This document shows positions 23,690 through 35,176 of a DNA stretch of 64,000 nt, in pieces. Both the position numbers and the translations under genes were made by a program. Positions within the stretch are counted from its first letter, which is position 1, and each line of letters starts with the position of its first letter. A model generated the notes under the pieces. It made no database searches. It was not told the origin of the DNA and saw only the letters and a program-made list of their open reading frames with translations. The DNA comes from Trichoderma breve (lineage: Eukaryota > Ascomycota > Sordariomycetes > Hypocreales > Hypocreaceae): NCBI RefSeq assembly GCF_028502605.1, contig NC_079232.1, positions 4,650,001 to 4,714,000 of the forward strand, in the 5' to 3' direction.

Positions 23690-24669
23690 GACGAAGACGC
23701 ACTCTACGGCAGCCGCACCCACCTGCCGTTTATCTAATTGACGAACTAATCTACGACCTGATATCACGAATCTCTTTATTCCTTCTGGGAAATACTTTTT
23801 TTATTTGGCCCTTTTTTTTTTTTTACCACCTTCACCTTTATATCTTTAGATATGACCCGTCAGGCATGGCGTTCACGAAAGTACTTTTCGCTGTATACAT
23901 ATACACATATATATACATATAGTACACTTCCTTTCTGTTTTCTTTTCTGTTTTCTTCTTTTTTTCTCTTTTCCTGGCATCAAGAACGATACCTCGGCGGA
24001 AATGATGGTGTTTTGATGGCTTTGGCATATCCAGCTTTTTGGAATGAAGATGAGGGGGGTGACAAGCGATGAGAGGGATGAACGAAGCGGGAGGCAAATG
24101 CGATTTGTTTTATTTGCCAGGTACTTTGGCAAGCATATACCCCGGTGACTAGCACCGTTTTTGAAGAGGGGGTGCCCTGTACGTGTAGGGCATGGTTGAT
24201 GATAAGACGTGGTAGATGAATACGTTGAGAATTGAAACGATTTAAACGTACATTTGGTGTCTGCATAAGTGTCTATGTGCTTGTATGTGCTATGATATCC
24301 ATGTGAATTGAAACACGCCTACCGATCCATGCCTCGTCTGTAGTATTCATGCGGTTTCCACTCTTTGACGTTGTGAAATATACTTGGTAATTTATTGATT
24401 GGTTTGTTTCGTAATTCTAGTTAATTAACCCCCCAAAACGCCAGCTTTCACACTGCAAATGCAAAACAATATATCAAACAGCATCGTCGCTGCTCCCCTC
24501 CAGCTGAAATAATCCAACTTGAAAATTTTGCTTTTTTTTCTTCCAGTTACTTCCTCGCGAGCACATGCCCTCCCCCCAAATCGTCACCCTCTTCAATCCC
24601 CATCTCCCAATGTCTCTCTACTCAAAAAAGCTAGGAGACTCAAGGAGCAAAAGTTCCATTAGACGCCCA
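23690..24669. other. Convergent 3' region between membrane-protein gene and RPB5
   Basis: Low-complexity T- and TA-rich sequence (TATACATATACACATATATATACATATAG near 23893-23921) with no protein-like frame. It carries the 3' ends of both flanking genes. Confidence 0.6.
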
Positions 24670-25557
24670 TTAGACGCACAACCGGTAACTGGCATATCGA
24701 CCCGCCGTCTCACTGACTCGGATAATCTTGACCACCTGCCCCCTCTTGAGCCCCAGATACCGCGCAACAGGGTCCTTCTGCAGGATACGCGGCAGCTGCG
24801 TCTCCTTGAGGCGGTAGCGCTTGAGCAACGCAATCTTCTCCTCGCGGGAGAGCAGCACGTGGCGGGGCACCAGCTCGTGGTGGGTGATGTTGACGAGCAG
24901 GTCGTCCTCGAGGAAGCACTCAATCTTGGCGAGGTTCTCGACGCTGGCGAGGGACTTGCGGGCGGCGGGCGACAGCGGCACGTGGGTGACCATGATGCCC
25001 GTCTTGTAGTTGTTGGAGATTGTGTACTTTGCAAACTGGCGGATCTGGCCGACGCCGAACTGCTTGTCCGTCAGGAACTCGACCCAGATGGGGCCGCAGT
25101 CGGGCACGGGGTCCGGGTTGGAGGCTGTGGCGGGAGGGGTGTTTTTGCGGAGCATGGAGTCGCTGGGACGGGCGGAGAACTGGAGTTTGGCGCGGCTGTT
25201 GTTGTATGCATTTGTTAGCCTTTTGTGACTCTGTTACGTGGACAAATGATATTTATAGAATTGGGAAAGGGAGGGGAGACGGAAAGGTGGTCGTACTTTA
25301 CGGTGCCGTCGGGATGGCAGTATTCGTCGCGGAACCGGTCGAGAGAGATGGTGACTTCGTCTTCGGCGAGCTCGTACTCCTGAACAAGGCAACACGGTCA
25401 GTCAAGCGTTTTCGAGGCTACGATACGCCAAAGAACGAGGCACAGTAGAATGAGAGAGCCATACTCGGTCCGCAACCATCTCGTGAACAGTCCTCCACGC
25501 GCGCCAGAGTCTCACCACCTCCTTGGACTTGGCATCGTTGGGCAAATCGTCAATCAT
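24670..25557 (-). CDS. RPB5: RNA polymerase I/II/III shared subunit RPABC1 (RPB5)
   Basis: Three exons read leftward: 25557-25465, 25379-25297 and 25195-24670, giving 233 residues (family about 210-215). Intron 1 is phase 0; intron 2 is phase 2 with a CTAAC branch site. The N-terminus (LWRAWRTVHEMVADR, then EYELAEDEVTISLDRFRDEY) is the RPB5 jaw domain. The C-terminus holds the near-invariant assembly domain: ITHHELVPRHVLLSREEK, LKRYRLKETQLPRI, KDPVARYLGLKRGQVVKI and ending ETAGRYASYRLCV. RPB5 sits in the lower jaw of all three nuclear RNA polymerases and contacts downstream DNA. The divergent neighbour BFR1 starts 1.09 kb away. Confidence 0.95.
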
Positions 25558-26648
25558 CTTGGGGAGCTTTTGATTTATCGCTTCGAAAGAGGTGTACGAG
25601 GAGAGAGATCGACAAGGGCCAGAGGTCGGAGGAAAGGCGGGCTGCGCGTTGTCGCGATGGTTGGTTTTTTTTTTCTTTGCTCCAAAGGTCCGCTGCGCAG
25701 GAGAGATGGGCGGTCGTTCAAAAATTGTTTGCGCAGCCTTGCATTGGCTGGCTCGCTGGGCGATTTGCTGGGGCCGCTCGGAGCTGATAAGGAAGTGTCA
25801 TGTGACTTGGCTGATAAGTTAGTAAGCAATAACGTGGCATTGTGCCTGTGCCTGTAACTGAAATTCCCAAGAGGAGGTATAATCTCTCCCAGGTTGTGAA
25901 TTGGGGGCCAAATTGAGCCTCGCGGATAGCTTAGCTTGGGAATCCTAAGCAGAATCAAGACACAAAATGCAACATGGCAGCGGAATTGCTCAATTGAGGC
26001 TGCATACGGGCAGAATAGCTACATACTCGTACATGTACATATGTGCTGGCTTCTACAGCAACTTCAGGGCTCTCATTGGCTCCCCCAGCTCTCCACCCCA
26101 CTCAATCCCACTTCGGAAACCCTCCGCAGCAAACCAGAAGCACTTTAGCACTTCACAAAACAAGATACTGCTGCTTTTAACAGCTCCAACATTCGCGCTT
26201 AAAGTTTCTCACTAAAACTCGCCCTGACTTGGCACCACAGTGTCCTCTACAGCAGTGGCCTTTAGTGGAAGTTGTAGCATCCCAATCGCTAGAATATACC
26301 TGTAAAAATCCAATTGTGTCGTCGCTCAGTGTATTTGAAGTATCTGTTGAATTCGACAGCCTTGAATTTTATATTGATTTTTTTTTTGGGTGTGGGCCCC
26401 AGACCATTGAAGAAAAACGTGGTGCGTCCAGGGCAATTTTTTTTCACCACCAAATTATTGGAGAGTGTCGACTACGGCTTTTTTTTCCTCCTCTTGCTAC
26501 GTCGCACCAACCATCGTCAACTTTCGCCCTTTTCCCTCCCCTTCCCCCGGTTCCCATTCCATTCTCCACAGGGAAGTCGTGACGGCTTCGTCTGGCCTCT
26601 TCATTCTTTTCAGAGAATATCTTCTGCCCATCGGCTTTGATTAGCACA
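25558..26648. other. Divergent promoter region between RPB5 and BFR1
   Basis: Holds upstream sequence for both genes. Near BFR1 (26370-26520) there are T-runs and C/T-rich tracts (CCCTCCCCTTCCCCC), a typical fungal leader. No protein-like frame. Confidence 0.6.
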
Positions 26649-28406
26649 ATGGCCGCTCCCGCTGCCGCTGCTGCCCCCGCGGCTGATTCTGCGCCTTCTA
26701 CTCGCCCGACTCGACCCGACGAGAATGTCTTTAAGCAGGAGCTCGCCAAGGCTGAGAAGGAGCACAAGGCTTCTATGGACAAGTTTGTATGTTTTCACAT
26801 GGCGTGGCTGCTTTTCCCTTGGTGTTTAATACCTCCCTTCTTTGATTTATAAGAGGCTCTACTCGAGTGTGCAGTGACACGATCTCAACATGGTCTCCCC
26901 AACAAAAACTGGCAACTCGCACAATGAAGAAAATATAAAGGAGAAAAAAGAGGAAAAGAAGGAGAAGAGAAGGGGTTGATGACAAGAGGCAGATTGTCGA
27001 TTGATGCCGGACTTTTGCTAATATACCATCCATTCATTAGAACGCCATCAAGGCCAAGATTGACGTTGCTCTGCCCAACAAGAACAAGGACCAGCCCAGC
27101 CCTACCCAGAAGCGTCGCCAGGAGCTCATTGCTCAGGCCAACGAGATCCGTCAGAAGCAGGCCGGTGGCAAGAATGCCCGTACCTCCAAGCTGGACCAGA
27201 TCAAGCGCCTTGACGAGCAGCTCCGCAGCCGTATCAACGAGCAGAAGACTGCCAAGGCCAAGGTCCCCTTCAAGAGCGCCGAGGATATCGACCGCCAGAT
27301 TGAGACTCTCGACAAGCAGGTCAACTCGGGAACCATGAAGCTTGTCGACGAGAAGAAGGCCCTGACCGACATCTCCAACCTTCGCAAGCTCCGCAAGAAC
27401 TTTGGCCAGTTCGACGAGGCCCAGAAGCAAATTGACGATCTCCGCGCCAAGATCAAGGAGATCAAGGACTCCATGGAGGACCCCGAGCAGAAGGCCCTGT
27501 CCGAGCAGTACAACAAGATCCAGGCTGAGATCGACACCATCAAGGCCGAGCAGGATGAGGCCTACAAGAGCCTGTCCAGCCTCCGTGACGAGCGCACCAA
27601 GCTGCAGGCCGAGCAGCAGGAGAAGTTTGCCGCCATCCGCAAGCTCAAGGACGACTACTATGGCGCCAAGAAGGCCTACCAGGCCTACGAGCGTGAGGCC
27701 CGCGAGAAGCAGCGTGAGCGCCAGCGCCTGGAGCGTGAGAAGTACGTCCAGGAGCGCAAGAAGGCCGATGCCGAGCGTGTCCTTGCCGAGGCCAGCGAGC
27801 CCGCCTACCTCGACGAGATCCGCCGCGCTAACAGCCTGCTGGTCTTCCTCGACCCTACTTTCAAGGCTGAGAAGACCCCTCTGCTGGCCAACTCTGGCTT
27901 GACTGCTCAGGCTCAGCGCACCGTTGACGAGGCTGGTCTCAAGGGTACCAAGCTTGTCCGCAAGGAGGACCGCGATGACGAGTACCTCCCCGCCCAGTCC
28001 AAGGGCAAGAAGGGCAAGAAGGGTAACAACGCCGGTTCCGCCCAGAAGGGCTTCAACTGCCCTCCTTCCGTGGTCGAGGACTGCACGTTCCTTTCCCTCG
28101 ATCCCCCCATGCGCAAGGAGGACGTGCCTGAGTTGATTGAGAAGGTCAAGGCCAAGCTTGAGCACTGGAAGGAGGACCAGGCTGCCCAGACCCAGCGTGT
28201 AAGTGCTTTAACCCCTTAAAAACAGCATTTTTTCAGAAAGGCATAGACTAATTACCCCTTTTCCCCCTGAACAGAACATTGAGAAGGCCAAGAAGAAGCT
28301 CGAGGAGATTGAGAAGGCTGAGGCCAACGGTGACAAGGTCGAGGAGGTCGCCGCCGATCTCAAGGACACCTCTCTCGAGGACAAGGAGAAGCAGGAGGAG
28401 TCATAA
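26649..28406 (+). CDS. BFR1: BFR1-type nuclear segregation / mRNP-associated coiled-coil protein
   Basis: Three exons: 26649-26786, 27041-28198 and 28275-28406, both introns phase 0 (GTATGT...TTCATTAG; GTAAGT...GAACAG). The product is 475 residues, almost exactly the size of yeast Bfr1 (470). After an Ala-rich start the protein is one long charged coiled coil with the family's KVPFKSAEDIDRQIETLDKQ and LVDEKKALTDISNLRKLRK segments. Toward the end comes a basic linker (SKGKKGKKGNN) and the conserved VPELIEKVKAKLEHWKEDQ. Bfr1 binds mRNPs and ER-associated polysomes and influences secretion and chromosome segregation. Codon bias is strong (GAG, AAG, CGC/CGT), as expected for an abundantly expressed gene. 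It also produces a long artefactual antisense frame. Confidence 0.95.
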
Positions 28407-29912
28407 ACGGCTCCCGAGTCTCTTGTCTCCCTTGCAGGTCAAAACAGCCATCGACAACCATCGACAGCCGATGGTAACCTCTTTTTTTAAACTTTTCAAA
28501 AGTTACGTTCATCATATCAAGCTGACGAGCCTCATCTTTCGTTCCCAGCTCCGCTCTCGTCTCTTTATACATCGCTATATTATATACCTCTTCCACCGTC
28601 AGCTTCAAGAATGTAGAATCCCAGGAGTTTTTCCTTGGGAATCAGAAAAGAAGGAATTTGTTTTTTTTTTAAAAACATGTCCATGCAAGGGAAATGAGAA
28701 AGAACCAAAAATAAGGGAACAGGAGAGTGTGATTCCATCCCGAAAACCTCTCTCATCACCCCCTATATCGTTATACGTGTGCCCGCGTGTGTTGGGTTGT
28801 TTTTTTTTGTCTCAATTTTCTATCTAGTTTTTTTAGCTTTTTGTCATCTCTTTATTTTGTACCTAGGTATATCTATCTTTATTCCTCTCATGGGAAAAGG
28901 AGTTTAGGCCCAAGCACGAAATATACACCTCATGATTTGATGTAACAAGAAAACCAAGAGATTCAAAGGAAAACACGCTCTTCCCTCCCTGCAACATGAC
29001 ATGTGACGCCCGGCAACTTTGTACATGCCCGAATCTTTTTGTTCATTCTCGGTGAGTGTGATGGTCTTGAGTGGCTGCTTTTCTCAGCGGCCTGCATCCG
29101 AGGCCATCAAAAGGGGCTGCATGCGTTGTGCGTCTACGGGAACACAGAATACGTTCAATTGATCACATGTGAATTGGCTGGCACCAACTGAAGCTAAACT
29201 AGGTGCATCCACAACTGTTCAACGCATGAACAAGCTAAGGTTAGTAGTTGAGCAACATTCTTCACCGCGTTTGTAAGCTTTGGCTCGTAGTATTCATTCA
29301 TTTAGATATTTTGCTCAACCAGCTTCAACTATTTTGAGAATCTCATCTCGAAACTGCCCACCACGAGGACCCATGCGCGTAGTGGTTCATACGGACCAAT
29401 TTATCCTTCACTATAGACGGGTTTCATGACGAGACACAAAGAATCCAGTGCGTACGAGCACTCCCCTCATGGCTCAGCCACTCACATTTCGACCATGGTC
29501 ATGCTGTGCTCCAGACAAAATCATTCGCTTCCTTTGATGCATACTTTATACGCCAGGCTGAATGGTATGTATGTGTGTGTGTGTGTTTCCAAACTCGTCT
29601 AAACACAGTGATCCAAAATCTTGTAAATGTAGCCAAAAAGAAGAGGAAAAAAACAGGAAAAGGTTCCAACGTCCAAGGTCCCAAAGTAAGGCTACTCCAA
29701 CTACCATGCAATCATGCCATTCCCATCCCAGACAAATGAAACCTAATGGTGATCGTACATGTCGTGATGCTTTTGTCGCAGAGGTGGTAGAAGTAAAGTA
29801 AAATGATATGTAGACTGTTTGTGCCTCTGACGTTCATGTCATGATGAAAGAAGAAAGTTCATTCATATTTTTTTTGAGTTGCTTATTTGTTTTTGGTATC
29901 CTTTTCTTCGGC
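28407..29912. other. Convergent 3' region between BFR1 and the Cys-protein gene
   Basis: T-rich 3' sequence with T-runs near 28660-28670 and 28801-28809, and a TG microsatellite at 29566-29587. No protein-like frame or RNA gene seen. Confidence 0.6.
29566..29587. repeat. TG microsatellite
   Basis: GTATGTATGTGTGTGTGTGT run in intergenic DNA. Confidence 0.9.
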
Positions 29913-30665
29913 TTATCCAAATGGTGCGTAGTATGATGAAGATGGGTGGTGCTGGGGAGGTGGTGGCCTGAATGTCCTTCGGTCTCGGGGTGCTGCGGCG
30001 GGTGCAGGGGTACGACGCTCCATGAGGGCATCGCGATCTGCGTGAAATTGAGACGGAGGAGCTATAGCAGGAGGAGGAGCGGAACCAGCGCTGGCACTGA
30101 TTGAGCCGGCTCGACGGCTCGGCTTTCGAGGAGGAGGAGCAGTCAGGGGAGGGTTCTTTACGGCAGCCTCATCATCGGCGGGAAGGGTAAGTTCAATGAG
30201 GCTGTAGAAGTATTCGAGGACTTCGGGATAACGTTGCACGCTGGCCTGCCAATCCTCATCGATGCCTCGCTTCAGAGTTGCCTGAGCTTCGGCGATCTGG
30301 TTTGGATGTGGCGGCGCATTGTAATGGTAAAATGCGTGGGCAGTGATGTGGTCAAGATGAGCCGAGTGGGCCGTCTTTCGTCGCTCGGCAAGTTGACGGA
30401 AATACTCGAGAATATAATCTTGAGCATGGGCCCGTACCCACGAACTATTATCTCACGTATTAGTGGACGCTAAGCCTCAGCATCAAGGGCGGTCAAGGTA
30501 GGGCAGTATAAAAAGAAGATGAAAGGGCCAAACCAACCGTATGTCACTATATATGGATCGCATCATGCGTTCCTCGGCCTGCTTAACGGCTACTTCGAGG
30601 CCCTTTGCCTCGCAGTCACAGGCCATCGAGGCCGGAGCATGGCATATGGCGCAGTCCGGGTCCAT
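29913..30665 (-). CDS. Conserved fungal hypothetical protein with N-terminal CxxC/CxC cluster
   Basis: Two exons read leftward, 30665-30538 and 30444-29913 (intron phase 2, GTTGGT...AATAG), 219 residues. The N-terminus is MDPDCAICHAPASMACDCE: C5, C8, C16 and C18 form a CxxC-x7-CxC cluster that could hold one zinc. Helical segments follow: EVAVKQAEERMMRSIYSDI, SWVRAHAQDYILEYF, RRKTAHSAHLDHITAHAFYH and RGIDEDWQASVQRYPEV. The last ~70 residues are Pro/Ala/Arg-rich and disordered, ending SSYYAPFG. I recognise the pattern as a protein family conserved in Sordariomycetes but know no function. The start at the MDPDC methionine is preferred. An upstream in-frame ATG (30707) exists, but the intervening sequence looks like leader. 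Confidence 0.75.
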
Positions 30666-31002
30666 CCTGATGAAGGACTTGCGCACCTTGGTATCTCTGG
30701 TATGCATCTTAGCAATGGGGTATCTTTGGGTTTTGGCGGGGAGGCGTTGTTTAGGTTGAAAGGTGTAATTGAGAGGGTATCCCAGGGAGAGACGGATAGG
30801 AAACAGAATACGGGCTAGTATTACACAGAAAGCATTCAGGCACGCGAGAGAAAGGGCACGGTGGGCTTGTTGGCAGGCAATCAACCGCAGTAGCAAGGCC
30901 TCACTCCCCCTTTGGTAAGCCCATAGACGGGCTTCATGGGGAATGCAAGTGGGAAAATCGGGAGATTGTGGCAGATATCGGATGGAAGATGTGGTATATG
31001 GG

Positions 31003-31087
31003 CAGAGAAGAGGAGCGGAAGAGGAAGAGGGAGGGGAAGGGATGGAAGAGAAGGAGAATGCAAGAGAGAGAGAGTGAGAGAGAGACT
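31003..31087. repeat. Polypurine/polypyrimidine tract
   Basis: An 85-bp nearly pure purine run on the plus strand (AGAGAAGAGGAGCGGAAGAG, ending in a GAGAGAGAGAGTGAGAGA run). It lies ~340 bp upstream of the minus-strand Cys-protein start, so in the transcript it would be a CT-rich leader or promoter tract. Confidence 0.85.
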
Positions 31088-31910
31088 GACCTGGTTGAGG
31101 AAAGGATAAGACAAGCAGAAGCAACGATAGAGTCACGCCAAGCGGTAAAGGGAATAGAGGAAATGCCAGCAGAAGCAGCGGCTGCTGTGCTAGATCAGAA
31201 GGCTGACGCTGTCTCGCCGGTGAGTTGGGATGTATCCTGCAAGCACAAGCACAAGCACAGCACAAGCACGAAGCAGCTCTGGCGGCGTCGGGCCCAGGAT
31301 GAAGCTTTCCGGAGGGGACCAGAAAGAGGGCCTTTGGGAGGGACAAGATCTCAAGGTCCGGGACCGAAGCGTGGGGAAGGCCAAAGGGCAGCTGCAGCAC
31401 GACGAGCGTGTCCTGGGGGTCGAATGAGGAGGCGGCAGGTGGGTGACCAGCTGTCGTGGCTCGAATGCGGGATCGAGGAGCCTATGCAGGCTAGCCTAAC
31501 GAGCAGCGAACTGGCCCAACGAAGATGAAGGTGCCCAAAGAGGAGAGGAGAGTCTGTCGAGCAGGCGACGTCTTTTTGTGGTGGCAAGAGAGGGCTTGGG
31601 GAGGGCAAAAGAGAGAAAATCCGAGATTGCAAAGAGCAGACTGGGCTGAGTAATTAATTCCGCTGGACTGCCAGAACAGACACAGATGCAGAACAATGCC
31701 AGCTGGTTTCGTACGTACGTGTAGTATCCCCAGGCCGTACAGTATCTGCCGTGGCCGAGACGCAGAGTCGCAGTCCGTCTTCCCGTAGCAGCACTTCGTA
31801 CTTGTAATCTAAAAGGTGGCGGTCGATTCTTGCAGTCTGGATATGTGGCCGCTGGCGTCTCGTTGTCCGTGCAGCAATGGAGCCGCTGGTGTCACACAAG
31901 CAAGACACGA

Positions 31911-31933
31911 CACACACACACACACACACACAA
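31911..31933. repeat. CA microsatellite
   Basis: About eleven uninterrupted CA dinucleotides in intergenic DNA. Confidence 0.95.
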
Positions 31934-33382
31934 GGGAGGCTGGTGGACCGACCGCTGACTTGTTGACCGTGGTGAGGAGAGAGATGGGCTGGTCTCATGC
32001 AGCGAAAACTCAGCAGGCGGATGGAGCCGGCAGAGGGCCAAACCGATTGACGGCGGTTCGTCTCACCAATCGGGTCTGGCCTAGCGAGACACTGATATCC
32101 TCTGCCTGCAGCGGCCCCGTCGTGTCCGTACCGGTGCCTTTTCTTTTGCTCTTTGCCTTGTGTTGCCTGCGGGCGTGCTGTGCCGTAGACTATATGCTGT
32201 ATGTATTATGTAGGTGCTTGCTGCGGGAATGCGGGCAAACAGGTGGGAAAGTCACCTGCGGATGGAGACGTTGAAGCCGCAAATCTGCGAGTAACAGCAT
32301 ATCAGACAGCCAGGCCGACGAGCGGGCATCTAGACTAGCTGGCAGCCAGCGAGATTTCACCGCACTTTGTAGCATTGGGAAGCGGGCTCGAGCATGCACC
32401 GTCGAATCACGAGGGGCGGGACATGCATGGACGAGGCCCGCCGTTGGCCGGATGGCTTCCCTGTGGACAAGGCTGCGAGGAGCTAGAGGAGCCCTAGCAG
32501 CCAGCAGAGGTCACGATGCGCTGACTATGCTGGGAAACTGGTGATATGCGATGCGATGCTGGCTGGCAGTGGTAGAGATCTGCCATGCTCTAGCTGTTGA
32601 CTTGTCTCTTGTCTGCTCTGCTTCGCCCCTCCGCGAGAGGCATGCCGGCACCGGGTGCTTCTGTTGACCGTACTCGTACATGGCACTGGCGATCTGACAG
32701 CAGCAGCAAATCAAATCACAGGCTGCCGACCTCAATTCTGCACTCGTGCGTGCTTTTTCTCCTTCTCCTCTTCTCTTCGCTGTCACGGATTCGACATGGG
32801 GGACTGAAGAGCCAGGGTCCAGTGATTGGCCTCAAAGCGGGGGTGCCAGACAAAATGGAATCAAGCTTAGAAAAGTCGAGTGTTGATTACAGCGCAGTTG
32901 CTGTTGCCAGCTGGACTCGCTGAGTTGGCAACACCTGCAGCGTGTGTACAGGGTACATGCAAATGCACAAATCCAATGAGTGCAAACTGACTCATTCGTG
33001 TACGTCGTTATGCACCTATGCATTGAAGAGTCGTACAAACAACCGCTAGAGCTTGTAGCAGCAACTCCAGCAATCCAGCCTCCCGTCTTCTGCCTATTAT
33101 TATAGCGGCTGATCAAGCTTCTGGTGCTTGATTCAATTGAGCCTCTGATCGGCCTCCAAACCCCGCCATGCCCGTTATTATGCCGGCGCTGGTGGGGTCA
33201 AGCCCCGGCTACAGGCCGTAGTTACCACTAGAACCCCTCCATATCCAGCGGGTGAGCCATTGGGTTCTTATCTTATCGGCGACGCAGCATCGTCAAAATT
33301 TCTGGTGCATCAATGTCGCATCATCAGACACACCCGTATATAATCATGGGCGAGCAACTACAGCGGCGCAAATAATCTCATC

Positions 33383-35176
33383 ATGCCGCCTCGGTGTCCC
33401 GGCCCGTCTCAGCTGCCTCTGGCGCCGTTCCTCTACCCGGCACTCTTTCGCCCTCGGCTCGTCCACTCTGCGCTGCTCCGAACGACTCTCACTCGTCACT
33501 CTTCGTCCTCTTCGTCTCCCTTGAACAGCCTCCCCGAGTCGCGACTGAATCCCGCACCGGACGACTATGCGGCGCCGAGCTTTGCTGATAAAGCCGAATT
33601 GACGCTTTATGCCGGCCGTGGGGGCAACGGCTGCGTCTCCTTCCAGCGAGAGGCTTTTCTCCCTGACGGCCCCCCCAATGGTGGCGACGGCGGCATAGGG
33701 GGCAATGTCTATATCCAAGCGGCGCATGGTGAAACCTCATTGCATAAACTGGCTCGTCGACGCTTCGTCCGTGCTGGGCGCGGAAGGCACGGACAGGGAA
33801 GTGGAAAAGGAGGCATGCGAGGAGAAGACGTTGTCATTACTGTTCCCGTGGGCACAATCGTCCAAGAGATTGAGCGCCATGACCCAGCAGCCGAAGAGGA
33901 GATGGCCATGAAGGCATACAATGCGCTGAAGAAACAGAGGCGACGCGAGCTTTTGGCTCAGCAGCAACAGGAATTAGAGTCAAAAGTAGAAGAAGAAGCA
34001 GAAGAAGAGGAAGACGCCATGGATGAGCGACGCTCAAAGAAATACAGTCCCGAGGACGACTACGATCCAGATGCCGATGATCCGGAGCGGGAGAAGTGGC
34101 TTCTCTATCCTGGCATGTCCAAAAACGACATGAAATCAGCAGAGTTCCCCAAACTGCCCAAGAGAACTCGCTTCTTCCAGCAGCCTGCTGCGCCAGTCTA
34201 TCTCGACCTCTCCAGACCGACGCCCACGCCCATCCTGCTGGCCGCAGGTGGTATCAACGGCCTCGGAAACCCTCATTTTACCTCGAGAAATCACCCCCGA
34301 CCGGTCTTCGCCACCAAGGGTGATGAAGCCGTGACTATGAAAATCTCCCTAGAGCTCAAGCTCCTCGCAGATGTAGGTCTGGTGGGTTTGCCCAACGCCG
34401 GCAAAAGCACTCTCCTGCGAGCTCTCACCAACAGCCGCACGCGGGTCGGCAACTGGGCTTTCACAACTCTGCAACCTAACATTGGCACCGTCGTTTTGGA
34501 CAGATACTCTGGCCGCCCCAGCGTCAAACCGCGCCGCCACCGCTATCCATCTTCATCCCAGGAAGCCAACACTGACGATTCCGCCCTGGGAGAGCCGCGG
34601 ACACGGTTCAGTGTGGCAGACATCCCAGGTCTCATCGAAGGAGCCCATCTCGACCGCGGCCTCGGCATAGCCTTCCTCCGTCACGTCGAGCGCGCAGGCG
34701 TCCTCGCATTCGTCATCGACCTCAGCGCCGGCAACGCTGTCAAGGCCCTCCAGTCCCTCTGGCGCGAAGTCAGCCTTTACGCCGAAATGCGTCAGGAAGA
34801 AGAGCGCTCCCGCGAGATCGAGGCCCGAGTCGACTGGGATCTCGCTTCCCAGGTCACGCGCGGACCCGTCAACCTGATGGGTGCCTCATACGGCACCCCG
34901 CTGCCCATGCAGGAGGCGCAAACTCGGACGCCGACGCTGCACATTGCGGGCAAGCCCTGGTTTATCGTCGCCACCAAGGCGGATCTGGCGGACACGCAGG
35001 ACAACTTCCGGGAGCTCAAGTCGTATCTGGATGATGTGACGGAAGGACGAGAGCCGCATCCGAGTGGCGTTGAGGGAGCGTGGACAAAGAGCTGTGCGGC
35101 TATTCCAGTCAGTGCGATTCATGGCCAGGGGGTTGACCGGATTGTTCACTGGACTGTTGGACTTTTGGACGAGTAG
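33383..35176 (+). CDS. MTG2: Mitochondrial Obg/CgtA-family GTPase (MTG2)
   Basis: Intronless, 597 residues. The first ~45 residues are Arg/Ser-rich without acids, a mitochondrial presequence. The glycine-rich Obg fold starts near residue 68 (LYAGRGGNGCVSFQREAF, GGDGGIGGNVYIQA) and ends with ILLAAGGINGLGNPHF; a charged acidic insert occupies roughly residues 164-235. The G domain shows G1 GLPNAGKST (335-343), G2/switch (TTLQPNIG), G3 DIPG (413-416) and G4 TKAD (531-534), where the family usually has NKxD; G5 is likely the PVSAIHG segment. Mtg2 acts in assembly of the large mitochondrial ribosomal subunit at the inner membrane. It is convergent with TRM4, only 243 bp apart. Confidence 0.95.
   Translation: MPPRCPGPSQLPLAPFLYPALFRPRLVHSALLRTTLTRHSSSSSSPLNSLPESRLNPAPDDYAAPSFADKAELTLYAGRGGNGCVSFQREAFLPDGPPNGGDGGIGGNVYIQAAHGETSLHKLARRRFVRAGRGRHGQGSGKGGMRGEDVVITVPVGTIVQEIERHDPAAEEEMAMKAYNALKKQRRRELLAQQQQELESKVEEEAEEEEDAMDERRSKKYSPEDDYDPDADDPEREKWLLYPGMSKNDMKSAEFPKLPKRTRFFQQPAAPVYLDLSRPTPTPILLAAGGINGLGNPHFTSRNHPRPVFATKGDEAVTMKISLELKLLADVGLVGLPNAGKSTLLRALTNSRTRVGNWAFTTLQPNIGTVVLDRYSGRPSVKPRRHRYPSSSQEANTDDSALGEPRTRFSVADIPGLIEGAHLDRGLGIAFLRHVERAGVLAFVIDLSAGNAVKALQSLWREVSLYAEMRQEEERSREIEARVDWDLASQVTRGPVNLMGASYGTPLPMQEAQTRTPTLHIAGKPWFIVATKADLADTQDNFRELKSYLDDVTEGREPHPSGVEGAWTKSCAAIPVSAIHGQGVDRIVHWTVGLLDE

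Larger units (their letters stand above)
30666..33382. other. Divergent promoter region (2.7 kb) with simple repeats
   Basis: No supported gene. Contains a polypurine tract (31003-31087), GCACAA/GCACAAGCACAA repeats at about 31239-31272, and a CA microsatellite (31911-31933). Long frames on the minus strand at 30.7-31.4 kb are compositionally biased leader sequence. Confidence 0.55.

Noticed and set aside
26885..28165. 426-codon open frame on the minus strand, Leu/Val/Gly-rich
   Set aside because: It lies antisense to BFR1, crosses its intron 1, and its composition is the mirror of strong GAG/AAG codon bias. No domain is recognisable.
30666..31400. Long minus-strand N-terminal extension upstream of the Cys-protein (frame open to 31400)
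   Set aside because: Translation is low-complexity Ser/Pro/Leu from a CT-rich tract; the MDPDC methionine directly precedes the conserved-looking part.
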